This document shows, piece by piece, positions 26,874-35,464 of a stretch of 38,324 nucleotides of DNA (position 1 is the stretch's first letter; the number at the start of each line of letters is the position of its first letter). The translations under genes and the position numbers were made by a program. The notes below the pieces were generated by a model, which was not told where the DNA came from, searched no databases, and saw only the letters and a program-made list of their open reading frames with translations. Origin of the DNA: Vicingaceae bacterium (GTDB lineage: Bacteria > Bacteroidota > Bacteroidia > Flavobacteriales_E > Vicingaceae); assembly GCA_029210015.1 (NCBI GenBank), contig JARGOE010000002.1, positions 31,360 to 69,683 on the forward strand. Reading direction: 5' to 3'.

Positions 26874-28473
26874 AATACTCTTTTTTTATATCTCCCTAAT
26901 CACTTTATTCTCTGCTTGTAGAGAGGGTTATTCTCCTAAAATAAACATTGATAACGAAGGAAAGTTTTTAAACTATATATCAATGGATGGTAAAAAGTTT
27001 AAAGATGGCGAGTCTGATTTTTACCCAATGATAATGAATTACTCTATTCATACACGCAAATTATTTGAAAACAATACTAACGGAGTATACATAACTCCAA
27101 GGGCAGAATATCACCCTAAATATGATGGAGAATTTTTTAAAACCCTTTACCCTTGGGGGAGTGATTCAGCTGTAACTCATTCAATAATTAAATCACACTT
27201 TAAGACAATTAAAGAAATGGGGTTTAACACTATAAGAATAACAGGTTTTGCAGCAACTGATTTTTTTAAAGACGAAGTGGGTTTTCATTCTTGGTCAAAA
27301 ATCAATATGTCTAACTCTACTGAAGGAAACAAAAACATTGTTAATGGAATAATCCCTTTAATAAAAACAGTTCTAAGTTATGCTGAAGAAAGTGGGCTAA
27401 GAGTTGTTTTGCTAATAAGCGCTATAGAAGATCAACCCGATAATCAACTTAATTTATATAGCAAACTAGCACAAGGTCTTAAAAATGAAAAAGCACTGAT
27501 GGCATATGACATTTATAATGAACCGCTCTATTTTGATAGAGGAAATTATACAAAAAAACAAACCAAAGCGTTTGTTGAGAGCTATAGTAGCACCATTAAA
27601 AAAGAGGCTCCTAATCACCTTACCACAATTGGGTTAAGCCATTACAAGATAGTTCATGAATGGGACCCTGAATTAATGGCTGTTGACTTTTTATCATTTC
27701 ATATTTACCCATATGGGTCAAAAAACTTAAATAACCTTGAGCGTTTCGACTCAAAACTTTATTGGATTAATAAAAACATAACCAAGCCATGGATAATAGG
27801 TGAAACAGGCTTAAATACTGCGGAAAATTGTGTCCCACTTAATTTGTCTTGCGGAAACTATTCTGACCAATTGTTCTTTATGTCTTATTCTCTTAACAAG
27901 TCCCGTTCTGCAGGTAGTAGTGGTTATTCTTGGTGGTGTTTTCAAGATTTAAAGTTCCCTCCCAAAAAAATAGAAGGAACCTGTAGTGTTAGCGATTATG
28001 GATTATTAAATAGAAAAGACACATTTTTTTTAACCTCAAATGGGGATACTATTTTAGGTGAGCTCAAACATAACATTAAAACGCTTCCTTTCGAAAAGTT
28101 TGTGAATGATCACCCTTATAAGTCAAAGTATTGGGATGATATTGCTAAACCTAATGATTCAATCTATTATAATATTGATTATTTGCCTAATCATAAAAAA
28201 GCTGTTGGAAAAATAATTAATGAAAAAAGAGCCCCTGTTCAAGGCGCAATAATCACGCTTCACAATCCGGCAAGTAATTCAACCTACTCAACATTTACAA
28301 AGCCTGATGGCTCTTTCGAATTAAAAACAGGTTGGACAAACATTTTTACAAAACTTGATTTTAAATTAAAAGTCACAGCTGTTAAAATGGAAACGCTTGA
28401 AATTCCTTTAAAAGAAATTTATGAAGGAGAAGGAAATATCTTTAAAGATATTGTATTAAAACGCTTTAACTGA
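26857..28473 (+). CDS. Glycoside hydrolase (GH5-like) lipoprotein with C-terminal regulatory-like domain
   Basis: The 538-residue product is a lipoprotein: signal peptide and lipobox FSAC with Cys21. The middle (about 50-400) reads as a (beta/alpha)8 glycosidase of the cellulase/mannanase clan: GFNTIRITGF (122-131), the acid/base glutamate in YDIYNEPLYF (Glu222), FHIYPYG (281-287) and the nucleophile glutamate in WIIGETGLNT (Glu316), with SSGYSWWCFQD later. The C-terminal part (about 450-535) is a carboxypeptidase-regulatory-like beta-sandwich (VGKIINEKRAPVQGAIITLH). Substrate is not predictable. It overlaps the upstream CotH gene by 17 bases. Its last 18 bases overlap, on the opposite strand, the end of the GT-C gene. 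It is probably exposed at the outer membrane or periplasm and may trim a surface glycan. Confidence 0.85.
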   Translation: MITKNKILFFYISLITLFSACREGYSPKINIDNEGKFLNYISMDGKKFKDGESDFYPMIMNYSIHTRKLFENNTNGVYITPRAEYHPKYDGEFFKTLYPWGSDSAVTHSIIKSHFKTIKEMGFNTIRITGFAATDFFKDEVGFHSWSKINMSNSTEGNKNIVNGIIPLIKTVLSYAEESGLRVVLLISAIEDQPDNQLNLYSKLAQGLKNEKALMAYDIYNEPLYFDRGNYTKKQTKAFVESYSSTIKKEAPNHLTTIGLSHYKIVHEWDPELMAVDFLSFHIYPYGSKNLNNLERFDSKLYWINKNITKPWIIGETGLNTAENCVPLNLSCGNYSDQLFFMSYSLNKSRSAGSSGYSWWCFQDLKFPPKKIEGTCSVSDYGLLNRKDTFFLTSNGDTILGELKHNIKTLPFEKFVNDHPYKSKYWDDIAKPNDSIYYNIDYLPNHKKAVGKIINEKRAPVQGAIITLHNPASNSTYSTFTKPDGSFELKTGWTNIFTKLDFKLKVTAVKMETLEIPLKEIYEGEGNIFKDIVLKRFN

Positions 28474-30300
28474 AAATTCTATATCTGACAATGATATAGG
28501 ATATTTATTTATGTTCCAAAAATATACTCGAAACTCAGCATTTTGAAAACAAGATGAATTAGAAATAAATTGAAAATCTAACAACCCTCCACCGTCTTTT
28601 ATTTCAACATTTTTAGAATCATAAAAGACCCCTTCACCTAAAGTTTCCCATGTATAAACTAATTTTAGTTTTTTATTTTCATATTCTGCGGGAAGCCTAA
28701 TTTTGCAACTAAAATCATATTGTAAAACAACACCTCTGTGAGATGTTTTATTATCAACGTGAAACAATCCAAGAAATTCATCTGAATTATTTTCTACTCT
28801 AAGAGTTTTCAACACAGATTTTATACTCTTATTAAACTCATTTACAAAAGAATTCTTAACCTCAACCTTTTTGTTAACCTTTTTAAAAATTCGCACGGAA
28901 TAGGGATGTCCATAAAAAGTAATATTCTCTTTAGGATAAAAACTACTCACGCACAATAAGTTGTCATCTTTTAAGCAGTCTTCTAACGAAATTTGTCCTT
29001 CAACCCTAGAATATTGGCCATCCCAAAGCAATAATTCTCCCTCTTTCATATTGCGTGAAGGCTTGTCTTTATCACCAAAATATTTCATATTATCTCTGGT
29101 GCCTTCTTCTGTAAAAGGATTAATGCGAGCTTGGTATGAAAAAGATGGTGGTAAATAATATATTTTCTTATTTTCTCCTTGGCTCTTGTACCAATTGGCC
29201 GCTTTTATTAAAACATCTTGTTCTATCATTAACCTATTATCTATTTGTAAGTTAAATAGGCCGCCAAAAACTATTAAAGCTGAAATAATTAGTGTTAGAA
29301 TATTTATATAGGTTTTATTTATTCTTTTTTCGAGCCATGTAAACATGGTGTTCAACCCTAAAAAAGAAATAAGAGCAAACAAGGGGATTACCGTTGACAA
29401 AACCCTAAAATAGCCAGCAGATGTATACAAGCTTGTCCACCACAAGAAAGAGTGAACCAAAAGAACTGAAATTGCTGGAAAAAGAACTAAAAGAAATAGA
29501 GCGACCTTCTTTTCCTCATATTGTTTTTTTATAAATAAAGAAATCATGCCTAAAACAAATAAAAATGTGGCAACCAAACCAAGAATTTGTTTATATCCTA
29601 ATATAAAATGAAAAAAACTGCCTGTGCCATATGTTCCTTTACTAAAGTAAGGTCTTTCTGTAATAATCCAGAAAAAATTATCATAATAAAAATACCCTGC
29701 AAAGCTAAAGATGATAAAACCTGAAAGGATAAATGGCAAAGCAATAAATTGCTTCTTATAAAGCAAATAAAGCATAAAAAATGGAATAACAATATTACTC
29801 TCGGGTCTAGCAAGTAGTGAGAATGACAATATTAAGGTTCCTAATATAAAATTCTCTTTTAAATAACAATAAAGACTAAGTACAAGAATAGTGCACATTA
29901 ATATTTCTGTCATGCCAGATAACACTGACCAAAAAAATATAGGAGCACCAAAACAAATAAGAATAAGCATCCAACCCTTTTTTATCTTTAAAAGAGTTGT
30001 TATTCTTAATAAAAAAATACTTGAAACAACAAAAAGAAAAATATTAAAGACAACCATTCCTTTAAAGCCTAGTTGGGCAAAAGGTGATGACAAAAAAGTA
30101 AAAAGCGGTTTTCCCCAATGATTTAAAAACAAACGAGGCATTGTCCACGAATATTTTGCCATTTGATAATGAAGTATTCCGTCTCCAGGATCAAGAACTT
30201 TTTCTCCAAAATCTATTAAAAAATAGAAAAAGATTGCAGTACAAAAAAAAATAATTATACTATTAAGGTATTTATAAAGCCTATAAAATATACCTCTCAC
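28456..30300 (-). CDS. GT-C fold membrane glycosyltransferase
   Basis: The 614-residue product starts at GTG, two bases after the GT2 stop; the next Met is inside the first loop, so GTG is preferred. About ten to eleven membrane helices fill the first 355 residues. A large soluble C-terminal domain (about 360-614) is mostly beta strands. The first periplasmic loop has acidic residues in VLDPGDGILHYQ (Asp37, Asp40) and NHWGKPLFTFL (60-70), and an LARPES segment lies in a later loop. This layout is that of GT-C enzymes that use polyprenyl-phosphate sugars, such as PMT/ArnT-like transferases. Donor and acceptor are unknown. The adjacent DPM1-like GT2 would plausibly make the lipid-linked donor. 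Its 3' end overlaps the GH5-like gene tail to tail by 18 bases. Confidence 0.82.
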   Translation of the reverse strand: MRGIFYRLYKYLNSIIIFFCTAIFFYFLIDFGEKVLDPGDGILHYQMAKYSWTMPRLFLNHWGKPLFTFLSSPFAQLGFKGMVVFNIFLFVVSSIFLLRITTLLKIKKGWMLILICFGAPIFFWSVLSGMTEILMCTILVLSLYCYLKENFILGTLILSFSLLARPESNIVIPFFMLYLLYKKQFIALPFILSGFIIFSFAGYFYYDNFFWIITERPYFSKGTYGTGSFFHFILGYKQILGLVATFLFVLGMISLFIKKQYEEKKVALFLLVLFPAISVLLVHSFLWWTSLYTSAGYFRVLSTVIPLFALISFLGLNTMFTWLEKRINKTYINILTLIISALIVFGGLFNLQIDNRLMIEQDVLIKAANWYKSQGENKKIYYLPPSFSYQARINPFTEEGTRDNMKYFGDKDKPSRNMKEGELLLWDGQYSRVEGQISLEDCLKDDNLLCVSSFYPKENITFYGHPYSVRIFKKVNKKVEVKNSFVNEFNKSIKSVLKTLRVENNSDEFLGLFHVDNKTSHRGVVLQYDFSCKIRLPAEYENKKLKLVYTWETLGEGVFYDSKNVEIKDGGGLLDFQFISNSSCFQNAEFRVYFWNINKYPISLSDIEFSVKAF

Positions 30301-30302
30301 AA

Positions 30303-31016
30303 TTATTTGCTAAAAAGATTATATTTTATGATACAATAAATTGCTCTAAAACCATCTTTCCAGCCAATTTTCTTGCCCTCCTCAAAAGTTCTTCCGTAGT
30401 AAGAAATACCTACTTCATAAATTCTAATTTTAGGCACACGAGAAAGTTTTGCTGTTAACTCAGGTTCGAAGCCAAAGCGCTGTTCTTTAAGTTTTAATCC
30501 TTTTGCAATGTCAGATCTTATTAGCTTATAACACGTTTCCATATCTGTAAGGTTAAGGTTGGTAAACATGTTAGATAAAGAAGTTAAAAACTTATTTCCT
30601 ATGGAATGCCAATAGAATAAAATTCGATGCGGATTACCGCCTAAAAACCTTGAGCCATAAACAACATCTGCAAAGCCAGATAAGATAGGTTTAAGTAGTA
30701 AGTTATATTCTTCTGGATCATATTCTAAATCAGCATCCTGTACAATTAAATAATCCCCGGTAGCTAATTCAATAGCCTTATGAATTGCCGCACCTTTACC
30801 TTTATTTTTTTCTTGTGAAAAAATTTGAATTGGCATATCTGGATTTTTAGCCATATACTCTTTAACTTTTTTTACCGTATCATCAGTAGAAAAATCATTA
30901 ACAATAATTAATTCCTTGACAACACCTCCATCTAAAACAACATCCCTTACTTTGTCTAGTATCAAATGAATTGTTCTTGCTTCGTTATATGCTGGTATTA
31001 AAATCGATAATTTCAT
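30303..31016 (-). CDS. GT2 glycosyltransferase, dolichyl/polyprenyl-phosphate mannose synthase-like
   Basis: This 237-residue soluble GT-A fold enzyme begins with [13 protein letters not shown] (4-16), followed by [11 protein letters not shown] with Asp41 and the metal-binding DAD motif in [10 protein letters not shown] (Asp94, Asp96). GSRFLGG and TDMETCYKL are typical of the DPM1/polyprenyl-phosphate hexose synthase subgroup. There are no C-terminal membrane helices, unlike GtrB/ArnC-type members, so membrane contact must come from partners or the amphipathic end. The expected reaction is transfer of a hexose from a nucleotide sugar to polyprenyl phosphate on the cytosolic face. It sits between the DUF6056-like and GT-C membrane proteins on one strand. 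Confidence 0.92.
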   Translation of the reverse strand: MKLSILIPAYNEARTIHLILDKVRDVVLDGGVVKELIIVNDFSTDDTVKKVKEYMAKNPDMPIQIFSQEKNKGKGAAIHKAIELATGDYLIVQDADLEYDPEEYNLLLKPILSGFADVVYGSRFLGGNPHRILFYWHSIGNKFLTSLSNMFTNLNLTDMETCYKLIRSDIAKGLKLKEQRFGFEPELTAKLSRVPKIRIYEVGISYYGRTFEEGKKIGWKDGFRAIYCIIKYNLFSK

Positions 31017-31066
31017 TCTTGCATTTTATTAATGTCACAAAATAACACAATTTAGGGGTCTTTTTA

Positions 31067-32503
31067 TCATTGTTTGATTTCTTCTGTATAAATCAGCGTA
31101 TATGGAAGCTTAAAAAACCCGTTATACCCTTGGTTTGTCCAATAATTAGGGTCTGCACTAATGTCCATAACAAACAAGGTTTTAGGCATAAACACAATAG
31201 GCTTCAAAACAATTTCTTTTGGAGGGTTTTCTTGATTATTGATTAAAATAGCATGTCTATTTTTCATTTGTTTGTCAAAATTATTCGCGTCTCCAGAAAA
31301 TATATCTGACAGGCCATTAAAGCCGTTTCCAGTAAATAATAAACTAGCAACCAGAAGAATAAAACACACTTTTTTAGGTAATTTAAAATTAAGCTTAATC
31401 CCTTTTTTCTCTAAGAAACCAAACCAAACAGCAACATTTAAAAACCAAACAATAATAAAAAAGAAATAGGCAATGTTTAGTGTTCTATGCTGTCCAAGAA
31501 TACCCGTATACCAATATGGTGGAATAACACACAATAAAATAATTATTGGCAACAAACTTAATATTAGCCACTTATTAACTTGTAAAAGACTAATTAACCA
31601 ACTTGGTTTATGCTTTAATTTACCTATAAACCTATAAAAAAGAACGCTCGCAGCAATTAATGGTAAAGAGAAAGTCCATAAAAACCCAAAACGACACAAC
31701 TGTAAAAAAGACATTAAAAAAGTATGACCTAAATCTCCTTTTAAAGGGTACATTCCTTCTCTATATGAATTTCCTGGGGCAAAAATCATAAAGGAAGCAA
31801 ACACAATAGAAAACAAAAAAAGAAATAGCGCTGTGTTCTTTCCTTTATTCCTTAGCAAAAACATTACTAAGCAAAAAACCATAAGAAAGAAAACCAAAAG
31901 CAAAGTTAAAACCTCATTAAAACCACAAGACAAAAAAAGTAAAAGAGTAGATAAAACAAAGTTTATATGCCTATATGGATAGGTAAAAAGTTTAAGAATT
32001 GACCACAAAAAAAACAAGGAGAAAATAAGCCCTAACACATATATTGACGATCCTGTATGCCAATATATTCCTTCCGAAATAATAGGCATATTGTTTAAAA
32101 AGAGCAACGTTAAAACACTAGATAAAACCAAAACACCTGATTTACCATTACATATTTTTAAAGCTTGAACAAAAATAAAGTTGCCTATTAATAACAGTAA
32201 AATTAAAACAAATGGAAAAACCTTATAACCTACAAAACTATTAAAAGCTATAGGGCTAGCATACATAAAAATATTAGAAACATACCTACCATTCATTGTG
32301 AGGTAAGAATTTTTTAACAGCTCATAAAAGCTTTCATTTTCTTGAAACTGAAAAGCAAAACCAAAATCTTCAGCAATAGGATTAGAAAAAAAAGCTAAAT
32401 AACAATATGGCAGAAAAAGAAGAAGAAGAAAAAAAAGACCCGATTTTAGCTTAAAACTTTTAGACACCTGAAGATTTTTAGTTTTGTAAATGTAATAAAT
32501 CAT
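31067..32503 (-). CDS. DUF6056-like (GT-C type) integral membrane protein
   Basis: The 478-residue product has about ten to eleven hydrophobic helices. The first periplasmic loop carries NPIAEDFGFAFQF and MNGRYVSNIF, later loops EGIYWHTGSS, CGFNEVLTLLL and APGNSYREG. Acidic first loop, NGR[YFW], GxNE and APGN motifs recall the DUF6056 and GtrII-like membrane proteins of the GT-C clan. I judge this assignment probable, not certain. Start alternatives downstream of the ATG at 32503 are poor, since the next Met is in the first loop. It is the first gene of a probable operon with the GT2 (50-base gap) and the GT-C enzyme. It could be a second transferase or a glycan-handling membrane partner using the same lipid-linked sugar. 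Confidence 0.75.
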   Translation of the reverse strand: MIYYIYKTKNLQVSKSFKLKSGLFFLLLLFLPYCYLAFFSNPIAEDFGFAFQFQENESFYELLKNSYLTMNGRYVSNIFMYASPIAFNSFVGYKVFPFVLILLLLIGNFIFVQALKICNGKSGVLVLSSVLTLLFLNNMPIISEGIYWHTGSSIYVLGLIFSLFFLWSILKLFTYPYRHINFVLSTLLLFLSCGFNEVLTLLLVFFLMVFCLVMFLLRNKGKNTALFLFLFSIVFASFMIFAPGNSYREGMYPLKGDLGHTFLMSFLQLCRFGFLWTFSLPLIAASVLFYRFIGKLKHKPSWLISLLQVNKWLILSLLPIIILLCVIPPYWYTGILGQHRTLNIAYFFFIIVWFLNVAVWFGFLEKKGIKLNFKLPKKVCFILLVASLLFTGNGFNGLSDIFSGDANNFDKQMKNRHAILINNQENPPKEIVLKPIVFMPKTLFVMDISADPNYWTNQGYNGFFKLPYTLIYTEEIKQ

Positions 32504-32529
32504 TGCTTACACACAAAGCCTTGATAATC

Positions 32530-32546
32530 AATGTTTTAAAAACATT
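32530..32546. repeat. Perfect inverted repeat upstream of the glycosyltransferase operon
   Basis: AATGTTTTAAAAACATT has eight-base arms around one central base, 27 bases upstream of the ATG at 32503. The surrounding 218-base gap (32504-32721) has no gene. It also holds an ATTTCGAT/ATTTCGGT direct repeat (32544-32559) and one parS site. The inverted repeat could be a dimeric repressor site or a small hairpin; chance in AT-rich DNA is possible. Confidence 0.4.
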
Positions 32547-32700
32547 TCGATATTTCGGTTTTCTTTGAAAATTAGGGCTAACATACCGCAGCAGCACATT
32601 AAGCTCTTAAATCGCTTAAAAATGGCTTATTTAGTATAAAACAACACCCTTTCAAGAACAACATGTAAAAGTCATTATAGAAAACAAAAATTTAGCATAT

Positions 32701-32716
32701 TGTTTCACGTGGAACA
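32701..32716 (+). other. parS site (ParB-binding), copy 1
   Basis: TGTTTCACGTGGAACA is the exact reverse complement of the classical Bacillus-type parS TGTTCCACGTGAAACA, with the central CACGTG. It lies in the intergenic gap five bases beyond the mnmG stop. ParB dimers load here and spread with CTP to form the partition complex that segregates chromosome origins. An identical copy lies on the other side of mnmG. Confidence 0.9.
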
Positions 32717-32721
32717 AAAAC

Positions 32722-34584
32722 CTATCTACCCATAAAAACCATTAAGACAGAAATGTCTGATGGTGATATCCCGCTTATACGAGAAGCTTGTCCAACTGTT
32801 TTAGGCTTAACATGAGTAAGCTTTTCAACAGCTTCAGCAGAAAGTGAGCTCAATTTAGAATAATCTATATCGTCATAAATTTTAATGTTTTCTAGGCGCA
32901 TAATCTTCTCAGCAACATCTTTTTCGCGCTTGATATACCCATCATATTTCATTAAAATTTCTGCACTTTCAATTTCTTCTTCTGTGTGTTCTTTTATACT
33001 TTCTCCTAATTTTTGATTAACCAAACTCAAGTCATTTATATTAATATTTGGTCTTGTTATAACAGATACTGCTTTAACTTTTTGCTTAATAGGCGAAGAG
33101 TTTTGCTTAGATAAATAGGTGTTTACTTCATCTGGAACTAGGCTAGTTTTTTCAAAGTCTTTTATGATTTTGTTAATGTTTTTTCGCTTCAACTCTACTT
33201 GCCTCATTCTTGTTTCATCCGCTAATCCTAATTCAAAAGCAAGAGGAGTTAGTCTGACATCAGCATTGTCTTGGCGTAATAAAATTCTATATTCAGCCCT
33301 CGATGTAAACATTCTATAAGGTTCTGTAGTCCCCTTGGTAATTAAATCATCTATTAACACACCTATGTAGGCTTGATCTCTTTTTAAGACAAATGGTACC
33401 TTATTATTGATTTTTAAATGAGCATTAACACCTGCCATTAAACCTTGCCCTGCAGCTTCTTCATATCCTGTCGTTCCATTTATTTGCCCAGCAAAATATA
33501 GGCCCTGAACTAATTTTGTTTCCAAAGTATTTTTTAATTGAGTAGGTTGAAAAAAGTCATACTCTATAGCATAACCAGGCCTAAACATTTTAGCATTCTC
33601 AAAGCCTGGAATTAATTGCATTGCTTCATATTGAACTTCTTCAGGTAAAGATGTAGAAAAACCATTTAAATAAATCTCACAAGTAGTCCACCCTTCTGGC
33701 TCAATAAATAATTGATGTCTTTCTCTTTCAGAAAAACGTACAATTTTATCTTCAATAGAAGGACAATACCTTGGTCCTAACCCTTGAATTCTGCCTGCAA
33801 ACATAGGTGATTTTTCAAAGCCAGTTTGTAGAACATCATGAACATTTTGGTTGGTATATGAAATAAAACAACTTCTTTGGTTTTCTAATTTTGGCATGTC
33901 TTTATAAGAAAAACATCCTGGTTTTTCATCTCCTGGTTGCTCTTCCATTTTAGAATAATCTAAACTTCTCCCATCAACTCTAGGTGGTGTACCAGTCTTC
34001 ATTCTGCCGCTTTTAAAACCTAAGTTTATAAGCTTATCTGTAAGGCCAACAGATGGTCTTGCGCCTGCTCTTCCGCCTCCAAATTGCTTCTCTCCTATAT
34101 GTATTAAACCATTTAAAAATGTTCCGTTTGTAAGTATAACAGATTTAGACCTAAACTCAACTCCTATCTGTGTTTTAACACCCAAACACATCCCGTTTTC
34201 AACAATTAAATCAACAACCATATCTTGCCAAAAATCTACTCCTTTAGTATCTTCTAGGGCTTGTCTCCACTCTTTTGAAAAGAGCATTCTGTCGTTCTGT
34301 GTTCTTGGGCTCCACATTGCAGGCCCTTTTGAACGATTTAACATCTTAAATTGAATAGCACTTTTATCACTAATAATTCCTGAATAACCACCTAAAGCAT
34401 CAATCTCTCTAACAATTTGCCCCTTAGCAACACCCCCCATAGCAGGGTTGCAGCTCATTTGAGCAATAGTATCCATATTCATAGTAATCAACAAGGCGTT
34501 AGACCCCATATTGGCAGCAGCAGCCACTGCTTCACAACCAGCATGACCACCACCAACAACTATTACATCGTACTCTTTCTTCAT
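32722..34584 (-). CDS. mnmG: tRNA uridine-5-carboxymethylaminomethyl synthesis enzyme MnmG (GidA)
   Basis: MnmG, with MnmE, installs the cmnm5 group at the wobble uridine (U34) of certain tRNAs using FAD, glycine/ammonium and methylene-THF, in the cytosol. The 620-residue product shows the FAD motif [13 protein letters not shown]-type (8-20), the family signatures [21 protein letters not shown] and [45 protein letters not shown], and the C-terminal helical MnmE-binding domain ending [19 protein letters not shown]. Length is normal. It is flanked on both sides by parS sites, one within its short leader (9-24 bases before the ATG). mnmG is often near the replication origin, which agrees. Confidence 0.97.
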   Translation of the reverse strand: MKKEYDVIVVGGGHAGCEAVAAAANMGSNALLITMNMDTIAQMSCNPAMGGVAKGQIVREIDALGGYSGIISDKSAIQFKMLNRSKGPAMWSPRTQNDRMLFSKEWRQALEDTKGVDFWQDMVVDLIVENGMCLGVKTQIGVEFRSKSVILTNGTFLNGLIHIGEKQFGGGRAGARPSVGLTDKLINLGFKSGRMKTGTPPRVDGRSLDYSKMEEQPGDEKPGCFSYKDMPKLENQRSCFISYTNQNVHDVLQTGFEKSPMFAGRIQGLGPRYCPSIEDKIVRFSERERHQLFIEPEGWTTCEIYLNGFSTSLPEEVQYEAMQLIPGFENAKMFRPGYAIEYDFFQPTQLKNTLETKLVQGLYFAGQINGTTGYEEAAGQGLMAGVNAHLKINNKVPFVLKRDQAYIGVLIDDLITKGTTEPYRMFTSRAEYRILLRQDNADVRLTPLAFELGLADETRMRQVELKRKNINKIIKDFEKTSLVPDEVNTYLSKQNSSPIKQKVKAVSVITRPNININDLSLVNQKLGESIKEHTEEEIESAEILMKYDGYIKREKDVAEKIMRLENIKIYDDIDYSKLSSLSAEAVEKLTHVKPKTVGQASRISGISPSDISVLMVFMGR

Positions 34585-34592
34585 TTTAAAAA

Positions 34593-34608
34593 TGTTTCAC
34601 GTGGAACA
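34593..34608 (+). other. parS site (ParB-binding), copy 2
   Basis: TGTTTCACGTGGAACA is identical to copy 1 and in the same orientation, in the 29-base gap between ybeY and mnmG. Because it occupies the mnmG leader, ParB binding could influence mnmG transcription or translation; that is inference. Confidence 0.9.
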
Positions 34609-34613
34609 ATTAA

Positions 34614-35045
34614 TTAATTTTTAAGCAAAGATAAATAAAAATCTTCCTTAGCAGTCATCTCTTCCTGCTGTTCATCTGTCTTATCATTATACCCTACAAG
34701 ATGCAAAACCCCATGAACAATAACACGATGAAGCTCATTGATAAAATCTACATTATAAGTTTTGGCGTTTTCTTTCACACGGTCGATACTAATAAAAATA
34801 TCGGAATTCAAAATGTCTTTTTCACAATAATTAAATGTAATTATATCAGTATAAGTATCATGATCTAAATGTTCTAAATTTATTTTATGGAGAAAATCAT
34901 CAGAACAAAAGATATAAGAAATCTCTCCCAAAACCTTGTTTTCTGAAAGAATAGTTTTGTGTATCCAATCAATTGTCGGTGCAGTATTTTTTAACTCAAA
35001 AGAAGTGTCTTCCGAATAAAAAGAAATGCTAGAAGATAAAGACAT
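34614..35045 (-). CDS. ybeY: rRNA maturation endoribonuclease YbeY
   Basis: YbeY is a metal-dependent single-strand RNase involved in 16S rRNA 3'-end maturation and 70S quality control. The 143-residue product has the conserved Arg107 and the metal motif HGVLHLVGYND (111-121). The first two histidines (His111, His115) are present, but the third ligand of the usual HxxxHxxxxxH is Asp121. From memory, Bacteroidota members often have such a GYxD variant, so the enzyme may still bind zinc. The ATG overlaps the TAA stop of the upstream RsbW-like gene (TAATG), implying coupled translation. A parS site and mnmG follow. Confidence 0.92.
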   Translation of the reverse strand: MSLSSSISFYSEDTSFELKNTAPTIDWIHKTILSENKVLGEISYIFCSDDFLHKINLEHLDHDTYTDIITFNYCEKDILNSDIFISIDRVKENAKTYNVDFINELHRVIVHGVLHLVGYNDKTDEQQEEMTAKEDFYLSLLKN

Positions 35046-35464
35046 TAATTGGCTGATATAGAGAATTTTAACTTGATTTTTCTACCCTCATTTTCAAAAG
35101 AAATATCATCGGCTAAAGTGCGCATTAAGAATATGCCTCGCCCACTTAATTTTTCTAAATTTTCAGGCATGGTAGGGTCAGGCACCTTTGTGTAGTCAAA
35201 ACCAGCACCCTCATCTTCAACAACAAACTCTATTGTGTCTGGGTTGCCAACAATGTCTAAACATACCTTTTTTGATGAGTCTAAATGATTGCCATGTGTA
35301 ATGGCGTTGTTTACAGCCTCAGTAATTGCGATTAAAATGTTTCCATAATCGTCTTCACAAATAGCAAATTGATCACACAAATCATCGACATAATTTTCGA
35401 TTTTTGTTAAACTTTCTAGTTGAGATATTAATTCAAATCTCTGAACGATTCCTTCCTGGGTCAT
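35045..35464 (-). CDS. RsbW/SpoIIAB-like GHKL ATP-binding protein
   Basis: This 139-residue single-domain GHKL ATPase has an N box EAVNNAITHG (49-58), a G1 box DEGAGFD (84-90) and a G2 box GRGIFLMR (108-115). This shape is that of anti-sigma-factor kinases RsbW/SpoIIAB, which bind a sigma factor or phosphorylate an STAS anti-anti-sigma protein on serine. No partner sigma, STAS or SpoIIE-type phosphatase gene is in the window, so the target is unknown. The ATG overlaps the TGA of the DUF4175 gene (ATGA) and its stop overlaps the ybeY start, so the three are translated from one message. Confidence 0.9.
   Translation of the reverse strand: MTQEGIVQRFELISQLESLTKIENYVDDLCDQFAICEDDYGNILIAITEAVNNAITHGNHLDSSKKVCLDIVGNPDTIEFVVEDEGAGFDYTKVPDPTMPENLEKLSGRGIFLMRTLADDISFENEGRKIKLKFSISAN

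Noticed and set aside
32504-32721. Origin of replication in the gap beside mnmG
   Set aside because: I see no cluster of DnaA boxes and no dnaA gene; parS alone marks only the origin-proximal region.
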